This document shows positions 56,548-64,000 of a DNA stretch of 64,000 nucleotides, in pieces. Position 1 is the stretch's first letter; each line of letters begins with the position of its first letter. This stretch comes from Natronococcus amylolyticus DSM 10524. GTDB lineage: Archaea; Halobacteriota; Halobacteria; Halobacteriales; Natrialbaceae. The DNA is taken from NCBI RefSeq assembly GCF_000337675.1, contig NZ_AOIB01000043.1:28433-92432 (forward strand). Reading direction: 5' to 3'. Under the pieces are notes generated by a model. That model was given only the letters and a program-made list of their open reading frames with translations. It was not told the DNA's origin and ran no database searches. The position numbers and the translations under genes were made by a program.

Positions 56548-57236
56548 CCGGGCGCCACGCCAGCGCGAACGCCGGCGCGGGCGAGCAGGCGCCGGCGGCG
56601 TTCGAGCGCGCCCTCGAGTCGCTGCGGGCGGGCGAGCCGGTACTGGTCCACGACGCGGCCGACCGCGAGGGAGAGACGGACATCATCTACCACGCCGACG
56701 CGGTCACGTCCGACGCCGTCGCCCACATGCGAAACGACGCCGGCGGGCTGGTCTGTGTCGCCCTCGCCCACGAGGTCGCGGAGGCGTTCGACCTTCCCTT
56801 CTACACCGAGGAGATCGATCACCCTGCCGCAGCCGACCACGAACTCGGCTACGACGAGCGCTCGTCGTTCTCGCTAACGGTCAACCACCGTGATACCTAC
56901 ACCGGGATCACCGACGCCGACCGCTCGCTGACGATCCGAACCCTGGGCGAGGCCGCGGCCGAACCGTCTGCGACGGAGTTCGCAACCGAGTTCCGCGTCC
57001 CTGGTCACGTCCACCTGCTGAAAGCGGCTCCCGACCTGCTCGCCCAGCGAGAGGGTCACACCGAACTCGGCCTCGCCCTCGCCGGCGCCGCCGACCTCCC
57101 GCCCGCGGTCGTCGTCTGCGAGATGTTAGACGACCAGACCGGCGAGGCGCTCACCCCCGCCGACGCCCGCGCCTACGCCGACCGCCACGACTACGTCTAC
57201 CTCGAGGGCCGGGACGTTCTCGAGCGACTGGCCTGA
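56544..57236 (+). CDS. ribB: 3,4-dihydroxy-2-butanone 4-phosphate synthase
   Basis: 230 residues, coupled to ribK (ATGA). [20 protein letters not shown] then [55 protein letters not shown] and [12 protein letters not shown] with [16 protein letters not shown] follow the family. Converts ribulose 5-phosphate to the four-carbon riboflavin precursor. Confidence 0.96.
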   Translation: MTGRHASANAGAGEQAPAAFERALESLRAGEPVLVHDAADREGETDIIYHADAVTSDAVAHMRNDAGGLVCVALAHEVAEAFDLPFYTEEIDHPAAADHELGYDERSSFSLTVNHRDTYTGITDADRSLTIRTLGEAAAEPSATEFATEFRVPGHVHLLKAAPDLLAQREGHTELGLALAGAADLPPAVVVCEMLDDQTGEALTPADARAYADRHDYVYLEGRDVLERLA

Positions 57237-57245
57237 TCGGGATCG

Positions 57246-57596
57246 TCAGTCGCCGTCGGTTTCGAACCGGGATTGGTCGGTTCCGGGACCGCTTCGGTAC
57301 ACCGCGTAGAGGATGAGCACGGCGATCGAGACGTCGACGCCGTGTTCGACCAGGTGGTGGACCGTCATCGGAACCAGCCCGAAGACGGTTCCCAGTCCGA
57401 CGAGCGAGCGGGTGACGAGCAATCCGAGTGCGATCGTTACCAGCAGATACCGCGTCGACCGCCGCCGGGAGTAGGCGACGACCCCGATACAGAACAGTAC
57501 CGTCGTTCCGGCGACCGCGAGCACGATAACGGCGAGCAGGACGGGCGTCAGCTGGGGGTCCACCCACCCGACGTCGAACGGGTTCGTGTGCTGCAT
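57246..57596 (-). CDS. Membrane protein (DUF7471-like)
   Basis: 116 residues with four hydrophobic helices (LLAVIVLAVAGTTVLFCIGV; RYLLVTIALGLLVTRSLVG; FGLVPMTVHHLVEHGVDVSI; LILYAVYRSG). Divergent from a two-wHTH regulator 177 bp away, a pairing that recurs in haloarchaea. Unknown function. Confidence 0.75.
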   Translation of the reverse strand: MQHTNPFDVGWVDPQLTPVLLAVIVLAVAGTTVLFCIGVVAYSRRRSTRYLLVTIALGLLVTRSLVGLGTVFGLVPMTVHHLVEHGVDVSIAVLILYAVYRSGPGTDQSRFETDGD

Positions 57597-57772
57597 CTCC
57601 GTTGGTAGACGTCGAGCGGAGAGTTACCTATGTGCTTCGATCGTAAAAACAGGGTTATAGTCGTCCGGAACGGAACGCCGGTACGAACCGCGGGTGGTGA
57701 CTCGGTCGGCGCCCGACCCGGGAGCGAAACGAAAGCCGATGCCGACGCCGTCCGCCGACGGAACCAATCGCA

Positions 57773-58285
57773 ATGACAGAGACGAGACGACAGATCAGAA
57801 CGCACGTCTACGCCAACGCCGGCATCCACTTCAACGAACTCGTGAGGGAGTCGTCGTTCGCACCGGGACAGATTCAGTACCACGTTCGCCGACTGATCGA
57901 CGACGGCGAACTCGTTCGGGGGGAGTTCTACGGCCGAACTCACTACTACGCGCCCGGGTACGACGAACACGAACGGGCGATGCTGGCACTGTTCCGGCGC
58001 GAAACCGCCCGTGAGATCGTCGTCCACCTGATCGAACACGAGCCCACGGGGCCAGGCGGGGTCGCCAATGCGGTCGGGATCGCCCGGAGCACGCTCGAGT
58101 ACCACCTCGACCGGCTGGTCGAACAGAAGGTCGTCGAGAAGACCTACGACGAGCGCGGTCGAGTCGTTCTCCGACTGGCGAACCCCGAACGGACCGGCGA
58201 ACTGCTGTCGGCGGTCGAACCGACCGTTCCCGACCGGTTGCTCGACCGGTTTACCCGCCTCGTCGACGACCTGCTCGGGGGGTAA
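57773..58285 (+). CDS. Transcriptional regulator with two winged helices
   Basis: 170 residues. First HTH: IRTHVYANAGIHFNELVRES then FAPGQIQYHVRRLIDDGELV; second: EIVVHLIEHEPTGPGGVANA then VGIARSTLEYHLDRLVEQKV. A haloarchaeal ArsR-like double wHTH. GTTATAG at 57655 is a candidate TATA. Likely controls the divergent membrane protein. Confidence 0.88.
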   Translation: MTETRRQIRTHVYANAGIHFNELVRESSFAPGQIQYHVRRLIDDGELVRGEFYGRTHYYAPGYDEHERAMLALFRRETAREIVVHLIEHEPTGPGGVANAVGIARSTLEYHLDRLVEQKVVEKTYDERGRVVLRLANPERTGELLSAVEPTVPDRLLDRFTRLVDDLLGG

Positions 58286-58444
58286 CCGAGCTCACGGTGA
58301 CGACGGGAGTCGACCGTTCCGTACGACGCCCGGAAGCCGACAGCTGCGTACCCGTTGGGCGACTCGCGTTTCCGTTCGCTTATCGAACCAGAGTTTCGAC
58401 AACCGCACCAGAACGAACGTGGTCGACCGGGAATAGAGTCGAGT

Positions 58445-59707
58445 ATGGACCAATCGGTCAAGCGACGACGTTTCGTACAGGTAGCTGGAAGCGGACTCGT
58501 CGTCGGTATTGCGGGCTGTGCCGGTGACGATGGCGACGATGGTGACGATAGCGACGAAGCAGGTGACGATCACGACGATCATGACGACCATAACGGTGAC
58601 GACGAAGAGTCGGAGACCGAGAACGGCGACAGCGAGGGACTGATCTACGCCTTCGCGCCGAACACGATCGCGATTATCGACCCCGAAGACGGCGAGGTAG
58701 TCGACGAGATCACCGACGACCTCGACGACGAAGGGTGGGGCGATCCGCGGATCACGACCGATTACAGCGAGATCTACGTGATCAGGGAGTCGCCCTCGCA
58801 GGTGCTCGTCATCGACACCGAGGCACGCGAGATCGTCGATGAGGTCGATATCGGACCGGACGCGACCCACATGTACCACCCCAACGACGACGAGATGTGG
58901 GCCCACAGCGACGACGAAGGAACCTTCTACGTCATCGATACCGACTCCCACGAGGTCACCGAAATCGTCGAGTCGGGGCTCGAGGAGGAAGGCCACGGGA
59001 AGCTGCTCTACCACGAGGATATGGGCTCGGTTGGCTACGCGACGAACGTCAACGACCCCGGATCGCCGGTGATCGACCTCGAGAACTACGAACGAAGCGA
59101 CTTTATCGAGTTCGAGAACGACGAGGAGGGCACCCACTACAAGGCCTATGCGCCCGAAACGGGGCTGGCGTACTTCGAGTTCGGGGACGAGACCGTCGTC
59201 GTCGACACCGAGGACGACGAGGTCGTCGACACCCTCGACTTCGCGGGCGGGATGTACCTCACCCCCGATGAGGAGGTTCTCGGCGTACTCGACGGCGACG
59301 ACGTCCGATTCCTCGACGCGACGAGCGAGGATAGCGAGGAGCTCGGCGTCGTCGAGGTCGGGGACGATCCGGACGCGCTCCGGTATCACGAGGCCGACGA
59401 CGCGGTCTACGCGTTCACGGCGAACACACAGACCGACGAGGCGTCGATCATCGACGTTGAGGCGGCCGAGGTCGTCGAGACCGTCGACATCGGCGATATC
59501 GAGCGCCCCGAGGACGCCGACCACCTCCACCGAACCGGCGTCGCCGGCGGCGACTACTTCGTCAGCCCAGCCGACGCCGACGGAATCGTCGCGATCGTCG
59601 ACATGGACGCACAGGAGCTCGTTGAGCAGGTCGAGGTCGAGGAGGGCGTCGACACCGTCCAGTACGTCGGCCATTCCGGCGTCGGCTACACCGGCACACT
59701 CAGGTAA
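58445..59707 (+). CDS. Tat lipoprotein beta-propeller with His/Asp metal-binding N-terminus
   Basis: 420 residues from ATG 58445. Signal RRRFVQVAGSGLVVGIAGC, then DDHDDHDDHNGDDEESE. The body has repeated strands of the YncE/propeller kind (IIDPEDGEVVDEITDDL; VLVIDTEAREIVDEVDIGP; YVIDTDSHEVTEIVESGL; VIDLENYERSDFIEFEN; VVDTEDDEVVDTLDFAG; IIDVEAAEVVETVDIGD; VDMDAQELVEQVEVEEG), about seven blades. Internal His in ATHMYHPNDDEMWAHSDDE may bind metal. Architecture recalls the AztD-type zinc metallochaperones. Followed three bases later by CopC-CopD. Confidence 0.82.
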   Translation: MDQSVKRRRFVQVAGSGLVVGIAGCAGDDGDDGDDSDEAGDDHDDHDDHNGDDEESETENGDSEGLIYAFAPNTIAIIDPEDGEVVDEITDDLDDEGWGDPRITTDYSEIYVIRESPSQVLVIDTEAREIVDEVDIGPDATHMYHPNDDEMWAHSDDEGTFYVIDTDSHEVTEIVESGLEEEGHGKLLYHEDMGSVGYATNVNDPGSPVIDLENYERSDFIEFENDEEGTHYKAYAPETGLAYFEFGDETVVVDTEDDEVVDTLDFAGGMYLTPDEEVLGVLDGDDVRFLDATSEDSEELGVVEVGDDPDALRYHEADDAVYAFTANTQTDEASIIDVEAAEVVETVDIGDIERPEDADHLHRTGVAGGDYFVSPADADGIVAIVDMDAQELVEQVEVEEGVDTVQYVGHSGVGYTGTLR

Positions 59708-59710
59708 GCG

Positions 59711-61723
59711 ATGCGCTCGAAATCGGCGTCTCGTGGACGTGGTTCGCTCCTCGCGGCGCTACTCGCCTGTCTCGTCGTCGCCGGACTCGCCCTGGGTCTC
59801 GTAGCGACCCCGGTTGCGGCCCACGCCTACCTCAGCGAGACGGACCCCGCGAACGGCGAGCAGGTCGACGGGGTGCCCGACGAGATCACGCTGACCTTCT
59901 CCGGTGACGGTGTCGTCAACGCCGATATTACCGTCGAGGGGCCGGACGGCGAGGTCGTCAGCGGTGAGTCCGAGATCGATCCCGACGACACGCAACTCGT
60001 CGACGTGCCGATCGAGGACGCAGCCGACGAGGAGGGGATGTACACCGTCGAGTGGGAGGTCCTCGCTGACGACGGCCACACCACGTCGGGCTCGTTCTTC
60101 TTCGCCGTCGGTGACGAACCGCTCGACCGCGACGCGGTGCTCGAGTCCCACGAGGACGACGAAACCGACGAGTCCATCTCGCCGATCGAGGCGGGCGCGA
60201 AGGGCCTGTTGCTCGTCGGAATCATTGGACTGGTCGGGATCCCGGCGACCGCAGCCGTCGCCGCCGGACCCGTTTTCGCTCGAGCCGGTGGCTCGCGACG
60301 AGCCGCCCTCGACGGACGTGTCGGTCGGCTGCTCGTCGGCGCTGCGGTCCTCACCCTCGCGAGCGCGCTCGCCCTCGGGCTCGTCCGGAGCACGAGCCTG
60401 GGTCCGCTCTCGGTCGACACCGTCTCGCAGTTCCTCGAGACGCCGCTCGGGCAGGCCTGGCTCGTACAGCTCGTCGTGGCGGCGCTCGTCACCGCGGTCG
60501 TCGTCTGGCACCTTCGAGGCGGTGCCCGTCGATCCGCGCTCGCCGGCACGTTCGGCGGAGCCCTCGCCCTGGCGGGAACGGTCGCCTGGACGAGCCACTC
60601 GGCGACGGCGATCGATCGCCTCCAGGGGACGGTCGTCGACTTCGTCCACATCGTCGGTGCCGGGCTCTGGATCGGCGGGCTGGCGGTGCTCGCGCTCGCC
60701 GTCGTCCCCGCGGCCCGTACTGGCGCGCCTGCCGATCGAACCGCACTCGTTACCGGAGCGATCCGGCGATTCTCGGTGCTCGCGCTGGGCGGCGTCACCC
60801 TCGTCGTGGCGACGGGGTTCGTCCTCGCCTCCTGGCACGTTCCCGAAGCGGACGGCCTCGTCGACACCGTGTACGGACTGACGCTCGTCGCGAAACTCGC
60901 GCTGATCGCGATCGCACTCGGGCTTGGAGGTGTGACACGGTTCGTCCTGCTGCGTCGGCTCGAGCCGTCGAGAGCCACCGATTCGGCGGGCCCCTCGCGG
61001 CCGGCGAGTGCGGACGGCGGTGCTGCTCCCGAAGACGGCCAACTCCGGACGATCGTCCGATCGATCCGCCTCGAGTTGGCCCTCCTCGTCGCTGTCCTCC
61101 TGCTGTCGGGACTGCTCACGTCGGCGCCGACGGCCGCCGTCACCGAGGGAGACGAGCTCGTCGAATCGACGATCGAGCGCGAGTACGACGACGGCATCCT
61201 CGAGGTCAGCGCGTTCCCGGCCGCGGAGGAGGCCGACGGGGACGACTACTTCGTCCTCGAGGCCGACGAGCCGATCGTCTTCGAGGTCGCGTTCCTCGAC
61301 GACGACGGCGAGCCGATGAGTTCGGACCAGGCCGTTCGGTTGCTCGCGAGCAGCGAGGACGGAACCGAAACCGAGGTCGAACTCGAGGAGACCGACGACG
61401 GCGCGTACGCCACGGTCCAGCCCCTCGCCGCCGACGGCCGCTGGGAGCTGCGGGTGACCGGCGCGCCCGAGGGCTCGTACGTCAGCGAGTGGATCGACGT
61501 GATCGCCGTCTCACCCGACGGCCACGAAGACCACGACCACGGAGACGACGACAGTCACGATCACGGTGACGATGCTCACGACCACGAGGATGCCCACGAT
61601 CACGACGGCGAGAGCGACGACTCGGCGTTCGCCGTCTTCCTCCAGTTCGGCGCCGTCGCGGTCGCCGTCGTCGGAACCGTCGCGGTCACCGTCGAAACCC
61701 TTCGGGTTCGAAACCGCGACTAA
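59711..61723 (+). CDS. CopC-CopD fusion, copper uptake/resistance membrane protein
   Basis: 670 residues. Signal peptide then CopC domain starting with mature His (AHAYLSETDPANGEQVDGVP and LTFSGDGVVNADITVEGPDG, DDGHTTSGSFFFAVGD). A membrane block of about eight helices matching CopD follows (residues about 155-460, for example VDFVHIVGAGLWIGGLAVLA). Then an extracellular beta domain, a run HEDHDHGDDDSHDHGDDAHD and HEDAHDHDGESDD rich in His, and a last helix. Copper import or homeostasis is indicated. Same operon as the propeller lipoprotein. Confidence 0.92.
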   Translation: MRSKSASRGRGSLLAALLACLVVAGLALGLVATPVAAHAYLSETDPANGEQVDGVPDEITLTFSGDGVVNADITVEGPDGEVVSGESEIDPDDTQLVDVPIEDAADEEGMYTVEWEVLADDGHTTSGSFFFAVGDEPLDRDAVLESHEDDETDESISPIEAGAKGLLLVGIIGLVGIPATAAVAAGPVFARAGGSRRAALDGRVGRLLVGAAVLTLASALALGLVRSTSLGPLSVDTVSQFLETPLGQAWLVQLVVAALVTAVVVWHLRGGARRSALAGTFGGALALAGTVAWTSHSATAIDRLQGTVVDFVHIVGAGLWIGGLAVLALAVVPAARTGAPADRTALVTGAIRRFSVLALGGVTLVVATGFVLASWHVPEADGLVDTVYGLTLVAKLALIAIALGLGGVTRFVLLRRLEPSRATDSAGPSRPASADGGAAPEDGQLRTIVRSIRLELALLVAVLLLSGLLTSAPTAAVTEGDELVESTIEREYDDGILEVSAFPAAEEADGDDYFVLEADEPIVFEVAFLDDDGEPMSSDQAVRLLASSEDGTETEVELEETDDGAYATVQPLAADGRWELRVTGAPEGSYVSEWIDVIAVSPDGHEDHDHGDDDSHDHGDDAHDHEDAHDHDGESDDSAFAVFLQFGAVAVAVVGTVAVTVETLRVRNRD

Positions 61724-61776
61724 TCGCCCGAGGGCACCCCTCCCTCGCTTCCCGAATAGCGAACACTTAGTACCGT

Positions 61777-61789
61777 GGTGTTCAACACC
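61777..61789. promoter_or_regulatory. Perfect 13-bp palindrome between TATA and ATG of ilvE
   Basis: GGTGTT-C-AACACC. A TATA-like CTTAGTA lies at 61765-61771 and the ATG at 61797, so the dyad covers the expected transcription start. A dimeric repressor, perhaps Lrp/AsnC type, is inferred. Confidence 0.5.
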
Positions 61790-61796
61790 TACGATC

Positions 61797-62726
61797 ATGG
61801 GATTCGACGAGATGGACGTCGACACGATCTGGATGGACGGAGAGTTCGTCGACTGGGACGACGCGCAGATTCACGTCCTGACACACGGACTTCACTACGG
61901 CACGGGGATCTTCGAGGGGGCGCGCTGTTACGACACCGAGGAGGGGCCTGCCATCTTCCGCTGGGAGGAACACATCGAGCGCCTCTACCAGTCCGCCAAA
62001 CCCTACGAGATGGAGATCGACCACGATATCGAGGAGCTGACCGAGGCGACCCTCGAGCTCATTCAACGCCAGGAGCTCGCCTCCTGTTACATCCGCCCGA
62101 TCGCCTTCTACGGCTACGACACCCTCGGCGTGGGTCCCGGTGACTGCCCGACGCGGATCGCGATCGCCGCCTGGCCGTGGGGGGCCTACCTCGGCGAGGA
62201 CGCCCTCGAGAACGGGATCGAGGTGATGGTCTCCTCCTGGCGGAAACACGCCTCGAGTCAGATCCCGACGAACGCGAAGACGACGGGACTGTACGTCAAC
62301 AGCCTGCTGGCCGGCGAGGAGGCCCGTCGGAACGGGTACGCAGAGGCGATCGTGCTGAACAAGGAGGGCGACGTCGCCGAGGGCCCCGGCGAGAACATCT
62401 TCATGGTCCGAGACGGCGAGATCTACACGCCCGGGCTCTCGGAGTCGATCCTCGACGGCATCACCCGCCGAACCGTGATCACGCTCGCGGAGGATCTGGG
62501 GTACACCGTCCACGACAGAGCCTCGATCTCGCGGGGCGAGCTCAACACCGCCGACGAGCTGTTCTTCACTGGCTCGGCAGCCGAGGTCACGCCTATCCGG
62601 AAGGTCGACAACGTCGTCATCGGCGACGGCGACCGCGGACCCGTTACCGAGGATATCCAGTCAAAGTTCTTCGAGGTCGTCGAGCGTCGCACCGACGAGT
62701 ACGACGACTGGTTCACCTACGTCTGA
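61797..62726 (+). CDS. ilvE: Branched-chain amino acid aminotransferase
   Basis: 309 residues from ATG 61797. VDTIWMDGEFVDWDDAQIHV, THGLHYGTGIFEGARCYDTE, YIRPIAFYGYDTLGVGP, NAKTTGLYVNSLLAGEEARR (catalytic Lys), GDVAEGPGENIFMVRDGEIY and ELFFTGSAAEVTPIRKVDNV are class IV aminotransferase motifs. Last step of Ile/Val/Leu synthesis and first of their degradation. It is away from the ilv-leu operon, with its own promoter and palindrome. Confidence 0.96.
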   Translation: MGFDEMDVDTIWMDGEFVDWDDAQIHVLTHGLHYGTGIFEGARCYDTEEGPAIFRWEEHIERLYQSAKPYEMEIDHDIEELTEATLELIQRQELASCYIRPIAFYGYDTLGVGPGDCPTRIAIAAWPWGAYLGEDALENGIEVMVSSWRKHASSQIPTNAKTTGLYVNSLLAGEEARRNGYAEAIVLNKEGDVAEGPGENIFMVRDGEIYTPGLSESILDGITRRTVITLAEDLGYTVHDRASISRGELNTADELFFTGSAAEVTPIRKVDNVVIGDGDRGPVTEDIQSKFFEVVERRTDEYDDWFTYV

Positions 62727-62882
62727 GGATCCGGCGTTTCCTTCTGCGATTTTCGCACCCTACCGCGGGCACGACGTCGGTTCCGGACTTCATCGGCTGC
62801 TCGAGCAAGCGCTCGACGAAGACGAACTGGACGCGAGCGGCTTCCGGCCGACGATCACCATCCCCGAACCCGTTCCCCGTGT
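62727..62882 (+). pseudogene. Possible C-terminal remnant of a coding gene
   Basis: One plus-strand frame stays open with G/C-biased third positions and reads PAFPSAIFAPYRGHDVG, GLHRLLEQALDEDELDASG and FRPTITIPEPVPRV, unlike a shadow frame. It has no start and sits directly after ilvE and before the convergent acyltransferase. It may be the tail of a decayed gene; I do not recognise it. Confidence 0.25.
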
Positions 62883-63362
62883 TCACCGATCCAGCCACTC
62901 GTCCAGCGGAACGATCCGCCGTGTCGGCGGCGATCCGAGGACGATCCGCTCCGGACCGACGTCGTCGGTGACGGTTGCGCCCGCGGCCACAACTGTCCCC
63001 TCGCCGATCTCGAGTCCGGGACCGACGACGCTGCCGGCGCCGACGAACGCTCCCGCGCCGAGTACGATCCGCTCGAGGACGTCGTTGCGAAACGCCATCC
63101 CGTCCTCGCGTAGCTCGTGGGTGACGCCGACGACGCTACAGTTCGGGCCGATCTGTACGTCGGGTCCGATCTCGGCGTTCTCGACGTACGTCCCTGCGTT
63201 GACGTCGACGTCGCCCTCGAGCCGGGATTTCTTGATCGATGTTCGCTCGTAGAGCCGACAGCCGTCGCCGATCTCGGCGTCGTGGATCGTCACGAACTCC
63301 CGGATCTCGGCCCGGCCGACGTCGGAATCGACCACTCTCGCCGTGTCGTCGATAGTTGGCAT
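62883..63362 (-). CDS. Hexapeptide-repeat acyltransferase
   Basis: 159 residues of left-handed beta-helix repeats: AEIGDGCRLYERTSIKKSRL, GPDVQIGPNCSVVGVTHEL, VLGAGAFVGAGSVVGPGLEI and GEGTVVAAGATVTDDVG, then IVLGSPPTRRIVPLD. Close to WbbJ-type sugar O-acetyltransferases (His in GVTHELRED the likely catalytic base). Probably acetylates a surface sugar. Confidence 0.88.
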   Translation of the reverse strand: MPTIDDTARVVDSDVGRAEIREFVTIHDAEIGDGCRLYERTSIKKSRLEGDVDVNAGTYVENAEIGPDVQIGPNCSVVGVTHELREDGMAFRNDVLERIVLGAGAFVGAGSVVGPGLEIGEGTVVAAGATVTDDVGPERIVLGSPPTRRIVPLDEWLDR

Positions 63363-63430
63363 GCCCGTACTCGAGTCCGACCCATCATCAACCCGGGCGA
63401 ACGGCTCTCGGACCGATTGTCGGGTCGCTC

Positions 63431-63868
63431 TTATCCGCTGGTCGACACCTCGAGGACCATCTCCTCGCCGTCCTCGAGCGTGTGTTCCGTCGGGTCGACG
63501 GACTCACCGTCGACCAGGAACGTCATCTCGGTGTCAACGTCGGCCTCGTCGTAGGTGTCGCCGTCGTGCTCGAGGACGTGGTCGCCGTCGTCCGTTTCGA
63601 ACGAGAAGTACGGCAGGAGATCGATCCCCTCGGCGAACGTGACCTGCTCCTCGCCCTCCATGTACCACTGGTCGCTGCCCTCGTGGAGGTGGAAGTCGAT
63701 CGAGTGGTTTTCGGCGTGTTCGGCCTGGTACCGATCCTCGGAGAGGTTCACCGGTTCGTCGTCGATCAGGATCTCGATCTCGCCCCGTTCGTCGATCTCG
63801 TCGTCGGAGAGACAGCCGGCGAGGGCGACGAGACCCGAGACGCTGGCGAGAACTGCACGTCGTTGCAT
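63431..63868 (-). CDS. Small lipoprotein, unknown
   Basis: 145 residues from ATG 63868. Signal MQRRAVLASVSGLVALAGC with lipobox, then an acidic beta-rich domain (EIEILIDDEPVNLSEDRYQA, IDFHLHEGSDQWYMEGEEQV). Several His and Asp could bind metal. Family not recognised. Confidence 0.8.
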   Translation of the reverse strand: MQRRAVLASVSGLVALAGCLSDDEIDERGEIEILIDDEPVNLSEDRYQAEHAENHSIDFHLHEGSDQWYMEGEEQVTFAEGIDLLPYFSFETDDGDHVLEHDGDTYDEADVDTEMTFLVDGESVDPTEHTLEDGEEMVLEVSTSG

Positions 63869-63957
63869 GGCCGATCGGAGCGGACCGTCGATACAAAAGG
63901 TTCTGGTTTCCCCGTCGAAAGCGCGGCGAGTAGGGGGATTTCGACTACCGCTCGGGG

Positions 63958-64000
63958 TCAGTCCTCGAGCCGCATCCGGTCGTGGTCGGATTCGCTCTCG
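63958..64000 (-). CDS. C-terminal end of a gene cut by the window edge
   Basis: A frame entering from the right ends with ESDHDRMRLED and TGA at 63960-63958. Codon use is normal for this genome. Too short to identify. Confidence 0.35.
   Translation of the reverse strand, partial: ESESDHDRMRLED

Overview
The window is a piece of a haloarchaeal chromosome. The evidence is high GC with a strong G/C bias at third codon positions, very acidic proteins, Tat lipoprotein signals (RR...L-A-G-C), leaderless genes about 25-30 bp behind BRE/TATA promoters, the N-glycosylation genes aglB/aglF/aglJ, an archaeal Orc1/Cdc6 origin, wyosine and diphthamide genes and many families known only from Halobacteria. 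The glp, agl and ilv-leu gene orders are those usual in haloarchaea; I lean to a Natrialbales-type genome but cannot prove it. The first 37 bases are not genomic: they are a 454 primer A sequence joined to the Nextera transposon mosaic end, so this is a contig end from a 454-type library.

Layout. 38-6266: minus-strand peptide/nickel-type ABC importer operon (two permeases, a fused double ATPase, a Tat lipoprotein binding protein) ending in a translationally coupled methyltransferase. 6267-8084: AT-rich stretch and a small accessory island beside tRNA-Thr(CGU), with tiny coupled ORFs, a coiled-coil protein and repeated TGAAC/GTTCA palindromes. 8175-10017: trm5 and dphB from a shared promoter. 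10151-12055: a deacetylase-like Tat lipoprotein. 12333-23200: branched-chain amino acid biosynthesis (leuA; ilvB-ilvN-ilvC-orf-leuC-leuD; leuB) interrupted by a subtilisin-like protease. The ilvB transcript has a long leader with two small ORFs and a hairpin. leuA carries an apparent one-base frameshift in a C6 run.

23641-28469: a Lrp/TRASH regulator and assorted small conserved haloarchaeal genes (DUF892, HalOD1, VOC, MBL-like, JAMM-like, ribbon-helix-helix). 28482-43694: the S-layer/archaellin N-glycosylation region (aglJ, aglF, several GT2 glycosyltransferases, an MFS carrier, aglG-like, aglB). Inside it lie an Orc1/Cdc6 gene with a replication origin (six ORB-like repeats around an AT-rich element) and three adjacent paralogous proteins with a ParB/Srx-like HRLAIAKLL domain, which are the best candidate for an undescribed system.

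43803-52415: a degenerate Orc-like ATPase coupled to glpC-glpB-glpA, and divergent glpK plus a membrane protein: glycerol uptake and oxidation. 52531-57236: phosphoglycolate phosphatase, small membrane proteins, taw1, and ribK-ribB (archaeal riboflavin pathway). 57246-61723: a membrane-protein/regulator pair and a metal-handling operon (beta-propeller lipoprotein plus CopC-CopD fusion with a His-rich tail). 61797-64000: ilvE, a hexapeptide acyltransferase, a lipoprotein and the end of a partial gene.
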